64,000 bases of DNA from Doris montereyensis (GCA_037039925.1 JAXRKP010001370.1:62001-126000), one strand, 5' to 3'. Shown: positions 27,388-40,621, numbered from the stretch's first letter. Program-made: numbers and translations. The notes: a model not told the origin generated them from the letters alone.

Positions 27388-30300
27388 TCTTGTTCTGCAC
27401 GTGATAACTTTGTAATGACTTGTTCGTGTTGTATAGCGCGTGATAACTTTGTGATAACTTGTTCGTCTTGTATAGCACGTGATAACTATGTAATGACTTG
27501 TTCATCTTGTATAGCGCGTGATAACTTTGTAATGACTTGTTCATCTTGTGTAGCACGTGATAACTTTGTAATGACTTGTTCATCTTGTGTAGCACGTGAT
27601 AACTTTGTAATGACTTGTTCATCTTGTGTAGCACATGATAACTTTGTAATGACTTGTCCATCTTGTGTAGCACGTGATAACTTTGTAATGACTTGTTCGA
27701 CCTGTATAGCGCGTGATAACTTTGTAATGACTTGTTCATCTTGTATAGCACGTTATAACTATTTAATGACTTGTTCGTCTTGTATAGCGCGTGATAACTT
27801 TGTAATGACTTGTTCTTCTTGTGTAGCACGTGATAACTTTGTAATACTTGTTCTTCTTGTTGTTTTATTGACTTGTTCGTCTTGTATAGCGCGTGATAAC
27901 GTTGTAATGACTTGTTCTTCTTGTGTAGCGTGTCATAACGTTGTAATGACTTGTTCGTCTTGTATAGCGCGTGATAACTTTGTAATGACTTGTTCATCTT
28001 GTGTAGCGTGTGATAACTTTGTAATGACTTGTTTCTTGTGTAGCGTGTCATAACGTTGTAATGACTTGTTCATCTTGTATAGCGCGTGATAACTTTGTAA
28101 TGACTTGTTCATCTTGTGTAGCGCGTGATAACTTTGTAATGACTTGTTTCTCTTGTATAGCGCGTGTAACTTTGTAATGACTTGTTCATCTTGTGTAGCA
28201 CGTGTAAACTTTGTAATGACTTGTTCATCTTGTTCGTCTTGACTTGTTCGTCTTGTATAGCACGTGATAACTTTGTAATGACTTGTTCGTCTTGTATAGC
28301 ACGTGATAACTTTGTAATGACTTGTTCATCTTGTATAGCACGTGTAATGACTTGTTCGTCTTGTATAGCACGTGATAACTGTAATGACTTGTTCATCTTG
28401 TGTAGCACGTGAAAACTGTAATGACTTGTTCGTCTTGTATAGCACTTGTATGCTAAACTTTGTAATGACTTGTTCATCTTGTATAGCACGTGAAAACTGT
28501 AATGACTTGTTCGTCTTGTGTAGCGTTTGATAACTTTGTAATGACTTGTTCATCTTGTATAGCACGTGAAAACTGTAATGACTTGTTCGTCTTGTGTAGC
28601 ACGTGAAAACTGTAATGACTTGTTCGTCTTGTGTAGCACGTGAAACTTTGTAATGACTTGTTCATCTTGTGTAGCACGTGAAAACTGTAATGACTTGTTC
28701 GTCTTGTGTAGCACGTGATAACTTTGTAAACGTGTTGTAATGATAACTTGTTCAGCTTGTGTAGCGTGGTAACTTTGTAATGAAAACTGTAATGACTTTG
28801 CAATGACTTGTTCGTCTTGTGTAGCATGTGAAAACTGTAATGACTTGTTCGTCTTGTTTAGCACGTGATAACTTTGTAATGACTTGTTCATCTTGTGTAG
28901 CACGTGAAAAATTTGTAATGACTTGTTTGTCTTGTGTAGCACGTGATAACTTTGTAATGACTTGTTCATCTTGTAGTTGTATAGCACGTGATAACTTTGT
29001 AATGACTTGTTTGTCTTGTGTAGAGCGTGATAACTTTGTAATGACTTGTTCGTCTTGTGTTGTATAGCACGTGATAACTTTGTAATGACTTGTTCGTCTT
29101 GTGTATAGCATGTGATAACTTTGTAATGACTTGTTTGTCTTGTTGTGATAACTTTGTAATGACTTGTTGTCTTGTGTAGCACGTGATAACTTTGTAATGA
29201 CTTGTTCGTCTTGTATAGCACGTGATAACTTTGTAATGACTTGTTTGTCTTGTGTAGCGCGTGATAACTTTGTAATGACTTGTTCATCTTGTATAGTTGT
29301 ATAGCACGTGATAACTTTGTAATGACTTGTTTGTCTTGTGTAGCGCGTGATAACTTTGTAATGACTTGTTCGTCTTGTATAGTTGTATAGCACGTGATAA
29401 CTTGGTAATGACTTGTTTGTCTTGTGTAACGTGTCATAACGTTGTAATGACTTGTTCGTCTTGTGTAGCACATGATAACTTTGTAATGACTTGTTCGTGT
29501 TGTATAGCACGTGATAACTTTGTAATGACTTGTTCGTCTTGTGTAGCACGTGATAACTTTGTAATGACTTGTTCATCTTGTGTAGTACGTGATAACTTTG
29601 TAATGACTTGTTCGTCTTGTATAGCACGTGATAACTTTGTAATGACTTGTTCGTCTTGTATAGCGTGATAACATGATAACTTTAACTTTGTAATGACTTG
29701 TTCGTCTTGTGTAACATGATAACTTTGTAATGACTTGTTTGTCTTGCTTAGCACGTGATAACGTTGTAATGACTTGTTTGTCTTTGTAATGTCATAACGT
29801 TGTAATGACTTGTTCGTCTTGTGTAGCATAACGTTGTAATGACTTGTTCGTCTTGATAACATTTGTAATGACTTGTTCGTCTTGTGTAAGTCATAACGTT
29901 GTAATGATAACTAACGTTGTAATGACTTGTTCGTCTTGTGATAGCACATGATAACTTTGTAATGACTTGTTCGTCTTGTATAGCTTTTGTAATGACTTGT
30001 TCATGATAACTTTGTAATGACTTGTTCGTCTTGTATAGCACGTGATAACTTTTTGTCTTGTGTAATGACTTGTTAGTCTTGTATAGCACATGATAACTTT
30101 GTAATGACTTGTTAGTCTTGTATAGCACGTGATAACTTTGTAATGACTTGTTAGTCTTGTATAGCACATGATAACTTTGTAATGACTTGTTAGTCTTGTA
30201 TAGCACATGATAACTTTGTAATGACTTGTTAGTCTTGTATAGCACATGATAACTTTGTAATGACTTGTTCGTCTTGTATAGCACGTGATAACTTTGTAAT

Positions 30301-30450
30301 GACTTGTCGTCTTGTATAGCACAGATAACTTTGTAATGATTTGTCGTCTTGTATAGCACATGATAACTTTGTAATGACTTGTTCGTCTTCTTTGATAACT
30401 TTGTAATGACTTGTTCGTCTTGTATAGCACATGATTTTGTAATGACTTCT
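27388..30450. repeat. Array zone A, 39-bp unit with CACGTG
   Basis: The unit is TAGCACGTGATAACTTTGTA then ATGACTTGTTCGTCTTGTA. Many units carry an E-box palindrome (CACGTG) followed at once by a TGATAA (WGATAR-type) word. Sub-variants TATAGC/TGTAGC and GCGCGTG/GCACGTG alternate. Around 28,970-29,400 a larger unit with a duplicated TGTATAGTTGTATAGC segment recurs. Confidence 0.92.
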
Positions 30451-32330
30451 TGTCTTGTGTAACGTGTCATAACTTTGTAATGACTTGTTCGTCTTGTGAT
30501 AACTTTGTAATAACTTTTGTAATGACTTGTTCGTCTTGTATAGCACGTGATAACTTTTTAATGACTTGTTCGTCTTGTGTAACGTGTCATAACGTTGTAA
30601 TGACTTGTTCATCTTGTGTAACGTGTCATAACTTTGTAATGACTTGTTCGTCTTGTATAGCACGTGTAATAACTTTGTAATGACTTGTTCGTCTTGTGTA
30701 ACGTGTCATAACGTTGTAATGACTTGTTTGTCTTGTGTAACGTGTCATAACGTTGTAATGACTTGTTCGTCTTGTGTGACGTGTCATAACGTTGTAATGA
30801 CTTGTTTGTCTTGTGTAACGTGTCATAACGTTGTAATGACTTGTTTGTCTTGTGTGACGTGTCATAACGTTTTAATGATTTGTTCGTCTTGTGTAACGTG
30901 TCATAACGTTGTAATGACTTGTTTGTCTTGTGTAACGTGTCATAACGTTGTAATGACTTGTTCGTCTTGTGTAACGTGTCATAACGTTGTAATGACTTGT
31001 TCGTCTTGTGTAACGTGTCATAACGTTGTAATGACTTGTTCGTCTTGTGTAACGTGTCATAACGTTGTAATGACTTGTTCGTCTTGGTAACTTTGTAATG
31101 TGTCTTGTATAACGTTTGTAATGACTTGTTCGTCTTGTGTAACGTGTCATAACGTTGTAATGACTTTTTCATCTTGTGTAACGTGTCATAACGTTGTAAT
31201 GACTTGTTCATCTTGTGATAACGTTGTAATGACTTGTTCGTCTTGTGTGACGTGTCATAACTTTGTAATGACTTGTTCGTCTTGTGTGACGTGTCATAAC
31301 GTTGTAATGACTTGTTCATGTTGTGTAACGTGTCATAACTTTTTAATGACTTGTTCGTCTTGTGTCTTGTGTGACTTGTTCGTCTTGTGTAACGTGTCAT
31401 AACTTTGTAATGACGTCTTGTGTTGTCATGACGTTGGGACTTGTTCGTCTTGTGTAATGTCATAACTTTGTAATGACTCTTGTGTCGTGTCATCTTGTAA
31501 TGACTTGTTCGTCTTGTGTGACGTGATAACGTTGTAATGACTTGTTCAAATGAACTGACTTGTTCGTCTTGTGTGACGTGTCATAACGTTGTAATGAACT
31601 TTGTAAATGACTAACGTTTGACTTGTGTTGTAACGTGATAACGTTGTAATGACTTGTTCGTCTTTGTCTTGTTGTAATGACTTTGTTCTTCTTGTATAGC
31701 ACGTGATAATTTTGTAATGACTTGTCTGTAACGTGTCTTGTGTTGCGTATGTCATAACTTTGTAATGACTCGTTTGTCTTGTGTTGTATAGCACGTGATA
31801 ACTTTGTAATGACTCGTTTGTCTTGTGTTGCTTGTATAGCATGATAACTTCAAAATGACTTGTTTGTCTTGTGTAACGTGTGATAACGTCAAAATGACTT
31901 GTTTGTCTTGTGTTGCATAACGTTGTAATGATAACGTGTCAAATGACTCGTTTGACGTGTCATAACGTTCTTGTTCGTCTTGTGTGACGTGTCATAACGT
32001 TGTAATGACTTGTTCGTCTTGTGTGACGTGTCATAACGTTGTAATGACTTGTTCGTCTTGTGTAACGTGTCATAACTTTTTTGACTTGTTCGTCTTGTGT
32101 GACGTGATAACTTTTTAATGACTTAACTCTTGTTTGTCTTGTGTTGTTCGTCTTGTGTAATGTCATAACGTTGTAATGACTTGTTTGTCTTGTGTTGTCA
32201 TAACGTTGTAATGATAACGTGTCGAAAGTTGTAATGACTTGTTTGTCTTGTTTGTCATAACGTTGTAATGACTTGCGTCTTGTGTAACGTGTCATAACGT
32301 TGTAATGACTCGTTTGTCTTGTGTTGCATA
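30450..32330. repeat. Array zone B, 39-bp unit with AACGTT
   Basis: The unit is TAACGTGTCATAACGTTGTA then ATGACTTGTTCGTCTTGTG. GTCAT and ATGAC flank an AACGTT palindrome, making an imperfect hairpin of about 19 nt per unit. It is very regular at 30,670-31,080 and degrades after 31,400. Confidence 0.9.
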
Positions 32331-35300
32331 ACATGATAACTTCATAAAATGACTTGTTCGTCGTTTGTCTTGTGTTGCGTCATGATAACTTAAAATGACT
32401 TGTTCTTTGTATAGCACTTGTGTTGACTTGTTCGTCTTGTGTAACGTGTCACAACGTTGTAATGACTTGTTCGTCTTGTGTAACGTGTCTCGTTGTAATG
32501 ACTTGCATCATGATAACTTCATAACTTTGTAATGACTCGTTTGTCTTGTGTTGCGCATGATAACTGTCAAAAATGACATCTTGTTTGTCATTGTTGTAAT
32601 GACTTGCATGATAACTTGAAATGACTTGTTTGTCTTTGTGACGTGTCATAACTTTTAATGACTTGATAACTTCGAAATGACCATCGTTTGTCTTGTGTTG
32701 ACTTGTTCGTCGTATGATAACTTTTTAATGACTTGTTCGTTTGTTTGTCATCTTGTAATGTTGCGTGATGATAACTTCGAAAATGACTTGACTCGTCTTG
32801 TCTTGTGTTGTTACATGATAACTTCGAAATGACTTGTTTGATTTAATGTGTTGCGTCATGATAACTTTGAAATGACTTGTTTGATTGTAATGACTTGTTG
32901 CGACATGATAACTTTGAAATGACTTGTTTGATTTAATGTGTTGACGTGTCATAATGATGACTTCGAAAAACTTGACTTGTTTAATGTGTAACGTATGATA
33001 ACTTTGAAATGACTTGTTTGTCTTAATGTAACGTTGTCATAACATGATAACTTCATAACGTTGAAATGACTTGTTCGATTTAATGTGATTTAACGTTGTA
33101 ATGACTTGCTTGTGTAACGTGTCATAACTTTGAAATGGCTTGTTCGATTTAATGTGTTGCGTATGATAACTTCGAAATGACTTGTTCGATTTAATGTGTC
33201 TTGTGTGATGATAACTTCGAAATGGCTTGTTCGATTTAATGTGTTGCTTGTGCATTATAACTTCGAAATGGCTTGTTCGATTTAATGTGTTGCGTATGAT
33301 AACTTCGAAATGACCTTGTTCGATTTAATGTGTTGCGCATTATAACTTCTTTGTAAATGGCTTGTTGTTCATCACATGATAACTTTTAATGACTTGTTCG
33401 TAACGTGTCATAACGTTGAAATGACTTGTCGTAGTGCATTATAACTTGTAAATGGCTTGTTCGATTTAATGTGTTAGTCTTGTATACCATATGATAACTT
33501 TGAAATGCTTGTCTTGATTTAATGTGTTGTCGTTATACAGCATGATAACTTTGAAATGACTTGTTCGATTTAATGTGTTGGAGCATGATAACTTTGAAAT
33601 GACCTGTTCGATTTAATGTATTCGTTTTGTATAACATGATAACTTTGAAATGGCTTGTTCGATTTAATGATTTGTTCGTCTTGATGACTTAACGTTGAAA
33701 TGGCTTGTTTGATTTAATGTGTTGCTTGTATTGATGATAACGTTCGAAATGACTTGTTGTGATTTAATGTGTTGCGTATGATAACTTGAAATGGCTTGTT
33801 TGATTTAATGTGTTCGTCTTGTATAGCACGTGATAACTTTTTAAATGGCTTGTTCGATTTAATGTGTTTGTAATGATAACGATCGAAATGGCTTGTTCGA
33901 TTTAATGTCATAACGTTGTAATATGATAACTTCGAAATGACTTGTTCGATTTAATGTGTTGCATGTTCATGATAACTTCATAAAATGACTTGTTCGATTT
34001 AATTGTTCATCTTGTGTAATGTCATAACTTTGTAATGACTTGTTCGTCTTGTATAGCACGTGATAACTTTGTAAATGTCTTGTTCGATTTAATGATTTGT
34101 TCGTCTTGTGTGACATGTCATAACTTTTTAAATGTCTTGTTCGATTTAATGTGTTCGTCTTGTGTAACGTGTCATAACTTTGAAATGACTTGTTCGATTT
34201 AATGTGTTGTCTTGTGTAACGTGTCATAACTTTGAAATGACTTGTTCTTGTGTAATTTAATGTTGTTGAATGATGATAACTTCATGAAATGACTTGTTCG
34301 ATTTAATGACTTGTTGTATATGATAACTTCGAAATGACTTGTTCGATTTAATGTGTTGTAATGACTTGATCTTGTGTAATCACTTCATAACGTTGTAATG
34401 ACTTGTTCTTGTGTAATTTAATGTAATGACTTGTTCGTCTTGATAACTTCATAACTTTTTAATGACTTGTTCGATTTAATGTGTTCATAATGTAATAACT
34501 TGAAATGACTTGTTCGATTTAATGTGTTCCATATGATAACTTCGAAATGACTTGTTCGATTTAATGTGATTTGTTCGTATGATAACTTCGAAATGACTTG
34601 TTCGATTTAATGTGTTCGTCTTGTGTGATTATAACTTCGAAATGACTTGTTCGATTTAATGTGTTAACGTTGATGATAACTTCTGAAATGACTTGTTCGA
34701 TGATAACTTTTTAATGACTTGTTCGTGATAACTTTTAATGACTTGTTTGATTTAATGTTGAAATGATAACGTCATAATTTAATGACTTGTTCATCTTTCG
34801 ATTTAATGTGTTCGTCTTGTGTAACGTGTATAACTTGAAATGACTTGTTTGATTTAATGTTGTTGACTTGTCATGATAACTTCATAAAATGGCTTGTTCG
34901 ATTTAATGTAACGTTTAATGAGATGATAATTTCGAAATGGCTTGTTCGATTTAATTTGTTGCTTGTGTAATGATAACTTTGAAATGATCTTGTTCGATTT
35001 AATGTCTTGTGTGACGTGATAACTTCGAAATGGTCTTGTTCGATTTAATGACTTGTTCGATCTTGTGTAACGTGATAACTTCGAAATGACTTGTTCGATT
35101 TAATGTGTTGTTCGTCATTATAACTTCATAACGTTGAAATGACTTGTTCGTCTTGTTCGATTTAATGTGTTGTGCATGATAACTTTGTAAACTTGTTCGT
35201 CTTGTTCGATTTAATGACTTGTTGTCTTGTGTATGTCATAACGTTGTAAATGTTCGTCTTGTTCATGATTTAATGACTTGCGTCTTGATAACTTCTTTGA

Positions 35301-36840
35301 AATGACTTGTTCATCTTGTTCGATTGTAATGACTTGTTCGTCTTGTATAGCACGTGATAACTTTGTAATGACTTGTTTCTTGAGTAACGTATCATAACGT
35401 TGTTGACTTGTTCGTCTTGTATAGCACTTCGAAATGACTTGTTCGACTTTTAATGACTTGTTCGTCTTGTATAGCATGATAACTTTGTAATGACTTGTTC
35501 GTCTTGTTTGATTTAATGACTTGTTCGTCATGATAGCACATGATAATTTGAAATGACTTGTTTCTTGTATTTAATTTTGTAATGACTTGTTCGTCTTGTA
35601 TACCATATGATAACTTGTATAGCACATTAATTTTGTAATGACTTGTTCGTCTTGTTCATAATAATTTAATGATCGTCTTGTATAGCACATGATAACTTTG
35701 TAATGATAACATAATCTTTGAAATGTTCGTCTTGTTCGACTTTGTAATGACTTGTCGTCTTGTATAGCACATGATAACTTTGTAATGACTTGGTCTTGTT
35801 AGCACATGATAACTTTTAATGACTTGTTCGTCTTGTATAGCACGTGATAACTTTGTAATGACTTGTTCGTCTTTATAGCACATGATAATTTAATGACTTG
35901 TTGTCTTGTATAGCACATGATAACTTTGAAATGACTTGTTCGTCTTGTTCGATTTAATGACTTGTTGTCTTGTGTAGCACGTGATAACTTTGAAATGACT
36001 TGTTCGTCTTGTATCACATGATAACTTTTAATGACTTGTTCGTCTTAAACAGCACGTGATAACTTTGAAATGACTTGTTCGATTTAATGTGATAACGTTT
36101 TTTAATGACTTTTTTGTCTTGTGTGGAGCGTGATAACTGTAATGAAATGACTTGTTCGATTTAATGACTTATTCGTTTTGTATAGCACGTGATAACTTTG
36201 TAATGACTTGTTTGTCTTGTGATTTAATGTGTTGTTCGTCTTGTATAGCACGTAATAAATTTGTAATGACTTGTTCGTTTTGTATTTAACGTGTAATAAC
36301 ATTGTAATGGTTTGTTCATCTTGTGTAACTTGAATAACTTTGTAATGACTTGTTCGTCTTTTAACGTGTCATAACTGTTGTAATGACTTGTTCGTCTTGT
36401 GTAACGTGTCATAACTTTGTAATGACTTGTTCGATTTAATGTCATGTTGTAATGACTTGTTTGTTCTTGTGTAACGTGTCATAACTTTGTAATGACTTGT
36501 TCATATTTAACTTTGTGACTTGTTCGTCATAATGATAACGTTGTAATGATGAGTTGTTCGTAATAATTTAATGACTTGTTGCGTCTTGTGTAACTGTCAT
36601 AAGTTTTTAAACTGTTTGTCTTGTGTAGTGTGATTTAAACTTGTTGTTTTGCGCATTTAATGCACGTGATAACTTCGTAATAACTTGTTATCTAGTGTGC
36701 GCATGATAACTTTGTAATGACTCGTTTGTCTTGTTCATGATAATTTAATGACTCGTTTGTATTGTGTTGTGCATGATAACTTAAAATGACTCGTTTGTCT
36801 TGGGTTGCGCATGATAACTTCGAAACGACTCGTTTGTCTT
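32330..36840. repeat. Irregular transition zone between B and C units
   Basis: Units mix B words (CGTGTCATAACG, TCTTGTGT), A words (TATAGCACGTG, 33,820 and 35,340-36,060) and C words (TTCGAAATGACTTG, GATTTAATGTG), with insertions or deletions in nearly every unit. This looks either like real unequal exchange among variants or like consensus blending of misaligned reads. Confidence 0.8.
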
Positions 36841-39010
36841 GTGTTGCGTATGATAACTTTGAAATGACTTGTTCGATTTAATGTGTTGCGCATTATAACT
36901 TCGAAATGACTTTGTTCGATTTAATGTGTTGCGCATTATAACTTCGAAATGGCTTGTTCGATTTAATGTGTTGCGTATGATAACTTTGAAATGGCTTTGT
37001 TTGATTTAATGTGTTGCGTATGATAATTTCGAAATGACTTTGTTTGTTCGATTTAATGTGTTGCGCATGATAACTTCGAAATGACTTGTTCGATTTAATG
37101 TGTTGCGTATGATAACTTCGAAATGGCTTGTTCGATTTAATGTGTTGCGTATGATAACTTCGAAATGACTTGTTCGATTTAATGATTTAATGTGTTTGTC
37201 TTGTGTATGATAACTTCGAAATGACTTGTTCGATTTAATGTGTTTACACATGATGATAACTTCGAAATGGCTTGTTCGATTTAATGTGTTGCGTATGATA
37301 ACTTCGAAATGACTTGTTCGATTTAATGTGTTGCGCATTGATAACTTCGAAATGACTTGTTCGATTTAATGTGTTGTGCATTATAACTTCGAAATGGCTT
37401 GTTCGATTTAATATGTTGCGTATGATAACTTCGAAATGACTTGTTCGATTTAATGTGTTGCGCATTATAACTTCGAAATGACTTGTTCGATTTAATGTGT
37501 TGCATATGATAACTTCGAAATGACTTGTTCGATTTAATGTGTTGCGCATTATAACTTCGAAATGACTTGTTCGATTTAATGTGTTGCGTATGATAACTTG
37601 AAATGACTTGTTCGATTTAATGTGTTGCGTATGATAACTTCGAAATGACTTGTTCGATTTAATGTGTTGCGTATGATAACTTCGAAATGGCTTGTTCGAT
37701 TTAATGTGTTGTGTATGATGACTTCGAAATGGCTTGTTCGATTTAATGTGTTGCGTATGATAACTTCGAAATGACTTGTTCGATTTAATGTGTTGCGCAT
37801 TATAAGTTCGAAATGACTTGTTCAATTTAGTGTGTTCCGTATGATAACTTCGAAATGACTTGTTCGATTTAATGTGTTGCGCATTATAACTTCGAAATGA
37901 CTTGTTCGATTTAATGTGTTGCGTATGATGACTTGTTCGATTTAATGTGTTGCGCATTATAACTTCGAAATGACTTGTTCGATTTAATGTGTTGCGCATT
38001 AGAACTTCGAAATGACTTGTTCGATTTTTGCATTATAACTTCGAAATGGCTTGTTCGATTTAATTTGTTATGATGACTTCGAAATGACTTGTTCGATTTA
38101 ATGTGTGTATATGATAACTTCGAAATGACTTGTTCGATTTAATGTGTTGCGTATGATAACTTCGAAATGACTTGTTCGATTTAATGTGTTGAAATATGAT
38201 AACTTCGAAATGACTTGTTCGATTTAATGTGTTGCGTATGATAACTTCGAAATGACTTGTTCGATTTAATGTGTTGTATATGATAACTTCGAAATGACTT
38301 GTTCGATTTAATGTGTTGTGCATGATAACTTCGAAATGACTTGTTCGATTTAATGTGTTCCATATGATAACTTCGAAATGACTTGTTCGATTTAATGTGT
38401 TGCGCATTATAATAACTTCGAAATGCTTGTTCGATTTAATGTGTTGCGATTATAACTTCGAAATGACTTGTTCGATTTAATGTGTTGCGCATTATAGCTT
38501 CTTCGAAATGACTTGTTCGATTTAATGTGTTGCGCATTAGAACTTCGAAATGACTTGCTGGATTTAATGTGTTGCGCATTATAACTTCGAAATGACTTGT
38601 TCGATTTAATGTGTTGTATATGCATGATAATGTCGAAATGACTTGTTCGATTTAATGTGTTGCCATATGATAACGTCGAAATGACTTGTTCGATTTCATG
38701 TGTTGCGTATTATAACTTCGAAATGACTTGTTCGATTTAATGTGTTGCGCATTATAATTTCGAAAATGACTTGTTCGATTTAATGTGTTGCGTATGATGA
38801 CTTCGAAATGACTTGTTTGATTTAAGGTGTTGTGCATTATAACTTCGAAATTACTTGTTCGATTTAATGCGTACGATTTAATGTGTTGCGTATGATAACG
38901 TCGAAATGACTTGTTTGATTTAATGTGTTGCGTATGATAACTTCGAAATGACTTGTTCGATTTAGTGTGTGGCGTATGATAACTTCGAAATGACTTGTTC
39001 GATTTAATGT
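36840..39010. repeat. Array zone C core, 42-bp unit with TTCGAA
   Basis: The unit is TGTTGCGTATGATAACTTCG then AAATGACTTGTTCGATTTAA TG. Two forms, GCGTATGATAAC and GCGCATTATAAC, tend to alternate (for example 37,380-37,800), hinting at an 84-bp higher-order unit. Each unit has the palindrome TTCGAA. Confidence 0.92.
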
Positions 39011-39812
39011 GTTTTATGATATCTTGTGGTGTATTGCGTATGATAACTTCGTGGTAAATTGTCTGGTATTCGATTTCGTGTGAACTCATTCGAAATCTTG
39101 GTATTGCACGTATGATAACTTCGTGGTGACTCATTTGTCTGGTGTTGCGCGTGATTACTTCTTGGTAACTCATTCGTCTGGTATTGCACGTGATAACTTC
39201 GTGGTGACTCATTCGTCTGGTGTTGCGCGTGATAACTTCGTGGTAACTCATTCGTCTGGTGTTGCACGTGATAACTTCGTGGTGACTCATTCGTCTGGTG
39301 TTGCACGTGATAACTTCGTGGTGACTCATTCGTCTGGTGTTGCACGTGATAACTTCGTGGTAACTCATTCGTCTGGTATTGCACGTGATAACTTCGTGGT
39401 AACTCATTCGTCTGGTGTTGCACGTGATAACTTCGTGGTAACTCATTCGTCTGGTATTGCACGTGATAACTTCGTGGTAACTCATTCGTCTGGTGTTGCA
39501 CGTGATAACTTCGTGGTAACTCATTCGTCTGGTATTGCACGTGATAACTCGTGGTAACTCATTCGTCTGGTGTTGCACGTGATAATTTTCGTGGTAACTC
39601 ATTCGTCTGGTGTTGCACGTGATAACTTCGTGGTAACTCATTCGTCTGGTGTTGCACGTGATAACTTCGTGGTGACTCATTCGTCTGGTGTTGCGCGTGA
39701 TAACTTCTTGGTGACTCATTTGTCTGGTGTTGCGCGTGATAACTCCGTGGTGACTCATTCGTCTGGTGTTGCGCGTGATAACTTCGTAACGACTTGTTCG
39801 TCTTGTGCATGT
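39010..39812. repeat. Array zone D, 39-bp unit with TCGTGGTAACTC
   Basis: About 19 regular units GTTGCACGTGATAACTTCGT then GGTAACTCATTCGTCTGGT. GTTGCACG and ATTGCACG forms alternate near 39,370-39,540 (78-bp dimer). CACGTG is present again. The last unit reverts to ACGACTTGTTCGTCTTGTG. Confidence 0.93.
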
Positions 39813-40344
39813 ATGTTCTCAATGACCCGAATATCGTTTGCATTTGAGGAATTGTCTACTAGAAGGGACGTTTAATCATCGACATATTAAACTTTCCCCG
39901 TCTTTGAATTGAATTTGTTTAAGTCTTGAGTTGAAAACAAAAGGAACAATACACTTAGGTACAAAACAAAAAAAGCAATAAATGATTACTAAAACGAACA
40001 AAATCGAAACATAAAAATCAAACTCCTTTCTCCACTCAAATATAAATGCTACAGAATTGAGGTCGGAGGTATAACCCCATGTATGACAGGTCGACAATTT
40101 GTTTATATTGAGTTACCGTAGACTAATTTAGTTTCAACTTTTAAAGTTTGTAACTGGTCGGTATCTCTTTATTATAAGGAACAGATAATATCGAAAAATA
40201 ACACACGAAATGAAAAGGGAAGCGACGAAGGAAAAAAGGATGGAAAGAAGGTTGGAACAGAGGTGGCAGCGAAGGGATGAGACAAAATATCCTACACCCA
40301 GGTAGCCCTCTCAACCAATCATGATAATGATATGATAATGCAAA

Positions 40345-40400
40345 ATTTATATAGCGCCCCTATCCATGAGGGTCATGCTCAGTTGCGCTTTACAAAGGCC
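40345..40400 (+). repeat. Dispersed 'AGCGCC...GCGCTTTACA' element
   Basis: TTTATATAGCGCCCCTATCC followed by GGTCATGCTCAGTTGCGCTT and TACAAAG resembles a short motif that is very common in marine invertebrate genomes (from memory, not searched). GCGCC and GCGC half-palindromes bracket it. Confidence 0.4.
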
Positions 40401-40558
40401 AAGACATACATCATAAACTAGCTTACATAATGTACTCAATATTTAAGATTACTATAAAATCAAGACATCTAGATACACACATTTTTTTTTACAATTTAGA
40501 TGAACAGTACCTAAATGACGGTATGTGCTATTTACGAGATGGCCCGATACACGCGTGC

Positions 40559-40581
40559 GCACACACACACACACACACACA

Positions 40582-40621
<40 letters not shown>

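Larger units (their letters stand above)
27388..39812. repeat. 12.4-kb satellite-like array of ~300 units (39/42 bp) in four zones
   Basis: All units share (G/C)ATAAC...ATGACTTGTTCG or a close variant. Zones: A (to ~30,450), B (~30,450-32,330), C (~32,760-39,010) and D (~39,010-39,790), with a short A-like unit closing the array at 39,775-39,812. The A, B and D period is 39 bp and the C period is 42 bp. Because both are multiples of three and the unit lacks stops in several frames, frames up to 368 codons stay open on both strands; the peptides (such as ARDNFVMTCSSC or SNKSFRSYHTQHIK) are artefacts. Indels are dense at 28.1-36.8 kb and sparse in 27.4-28.0, 30.67-31.08, 36.9-38.9 and 39.1-39.8 kb. 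Confidence 0.95.

Noticed and set aside
27388..39812. Long open frames in the array (up to 368 codons) as a repeat-rich secreted or structural protein
   Set aside because: Both strands and several frames are open at once, which follows from 39- and 42-bp periods without stops. Frames break wherever unit length changes, and there is no start context, signal peptide or splice structure.
27388..39812. CRISPR-like array
   Set aside because: Units abut with no unique spacers, the setting is eukaryotic, and no cas-type gene is present.
27388..39812. Telomeric repeat or centromere identity for the array
   Set aside because: No TTAGGG-type units occur. Centromere identity cannot be judged from sequence alone, so it is not claimed.
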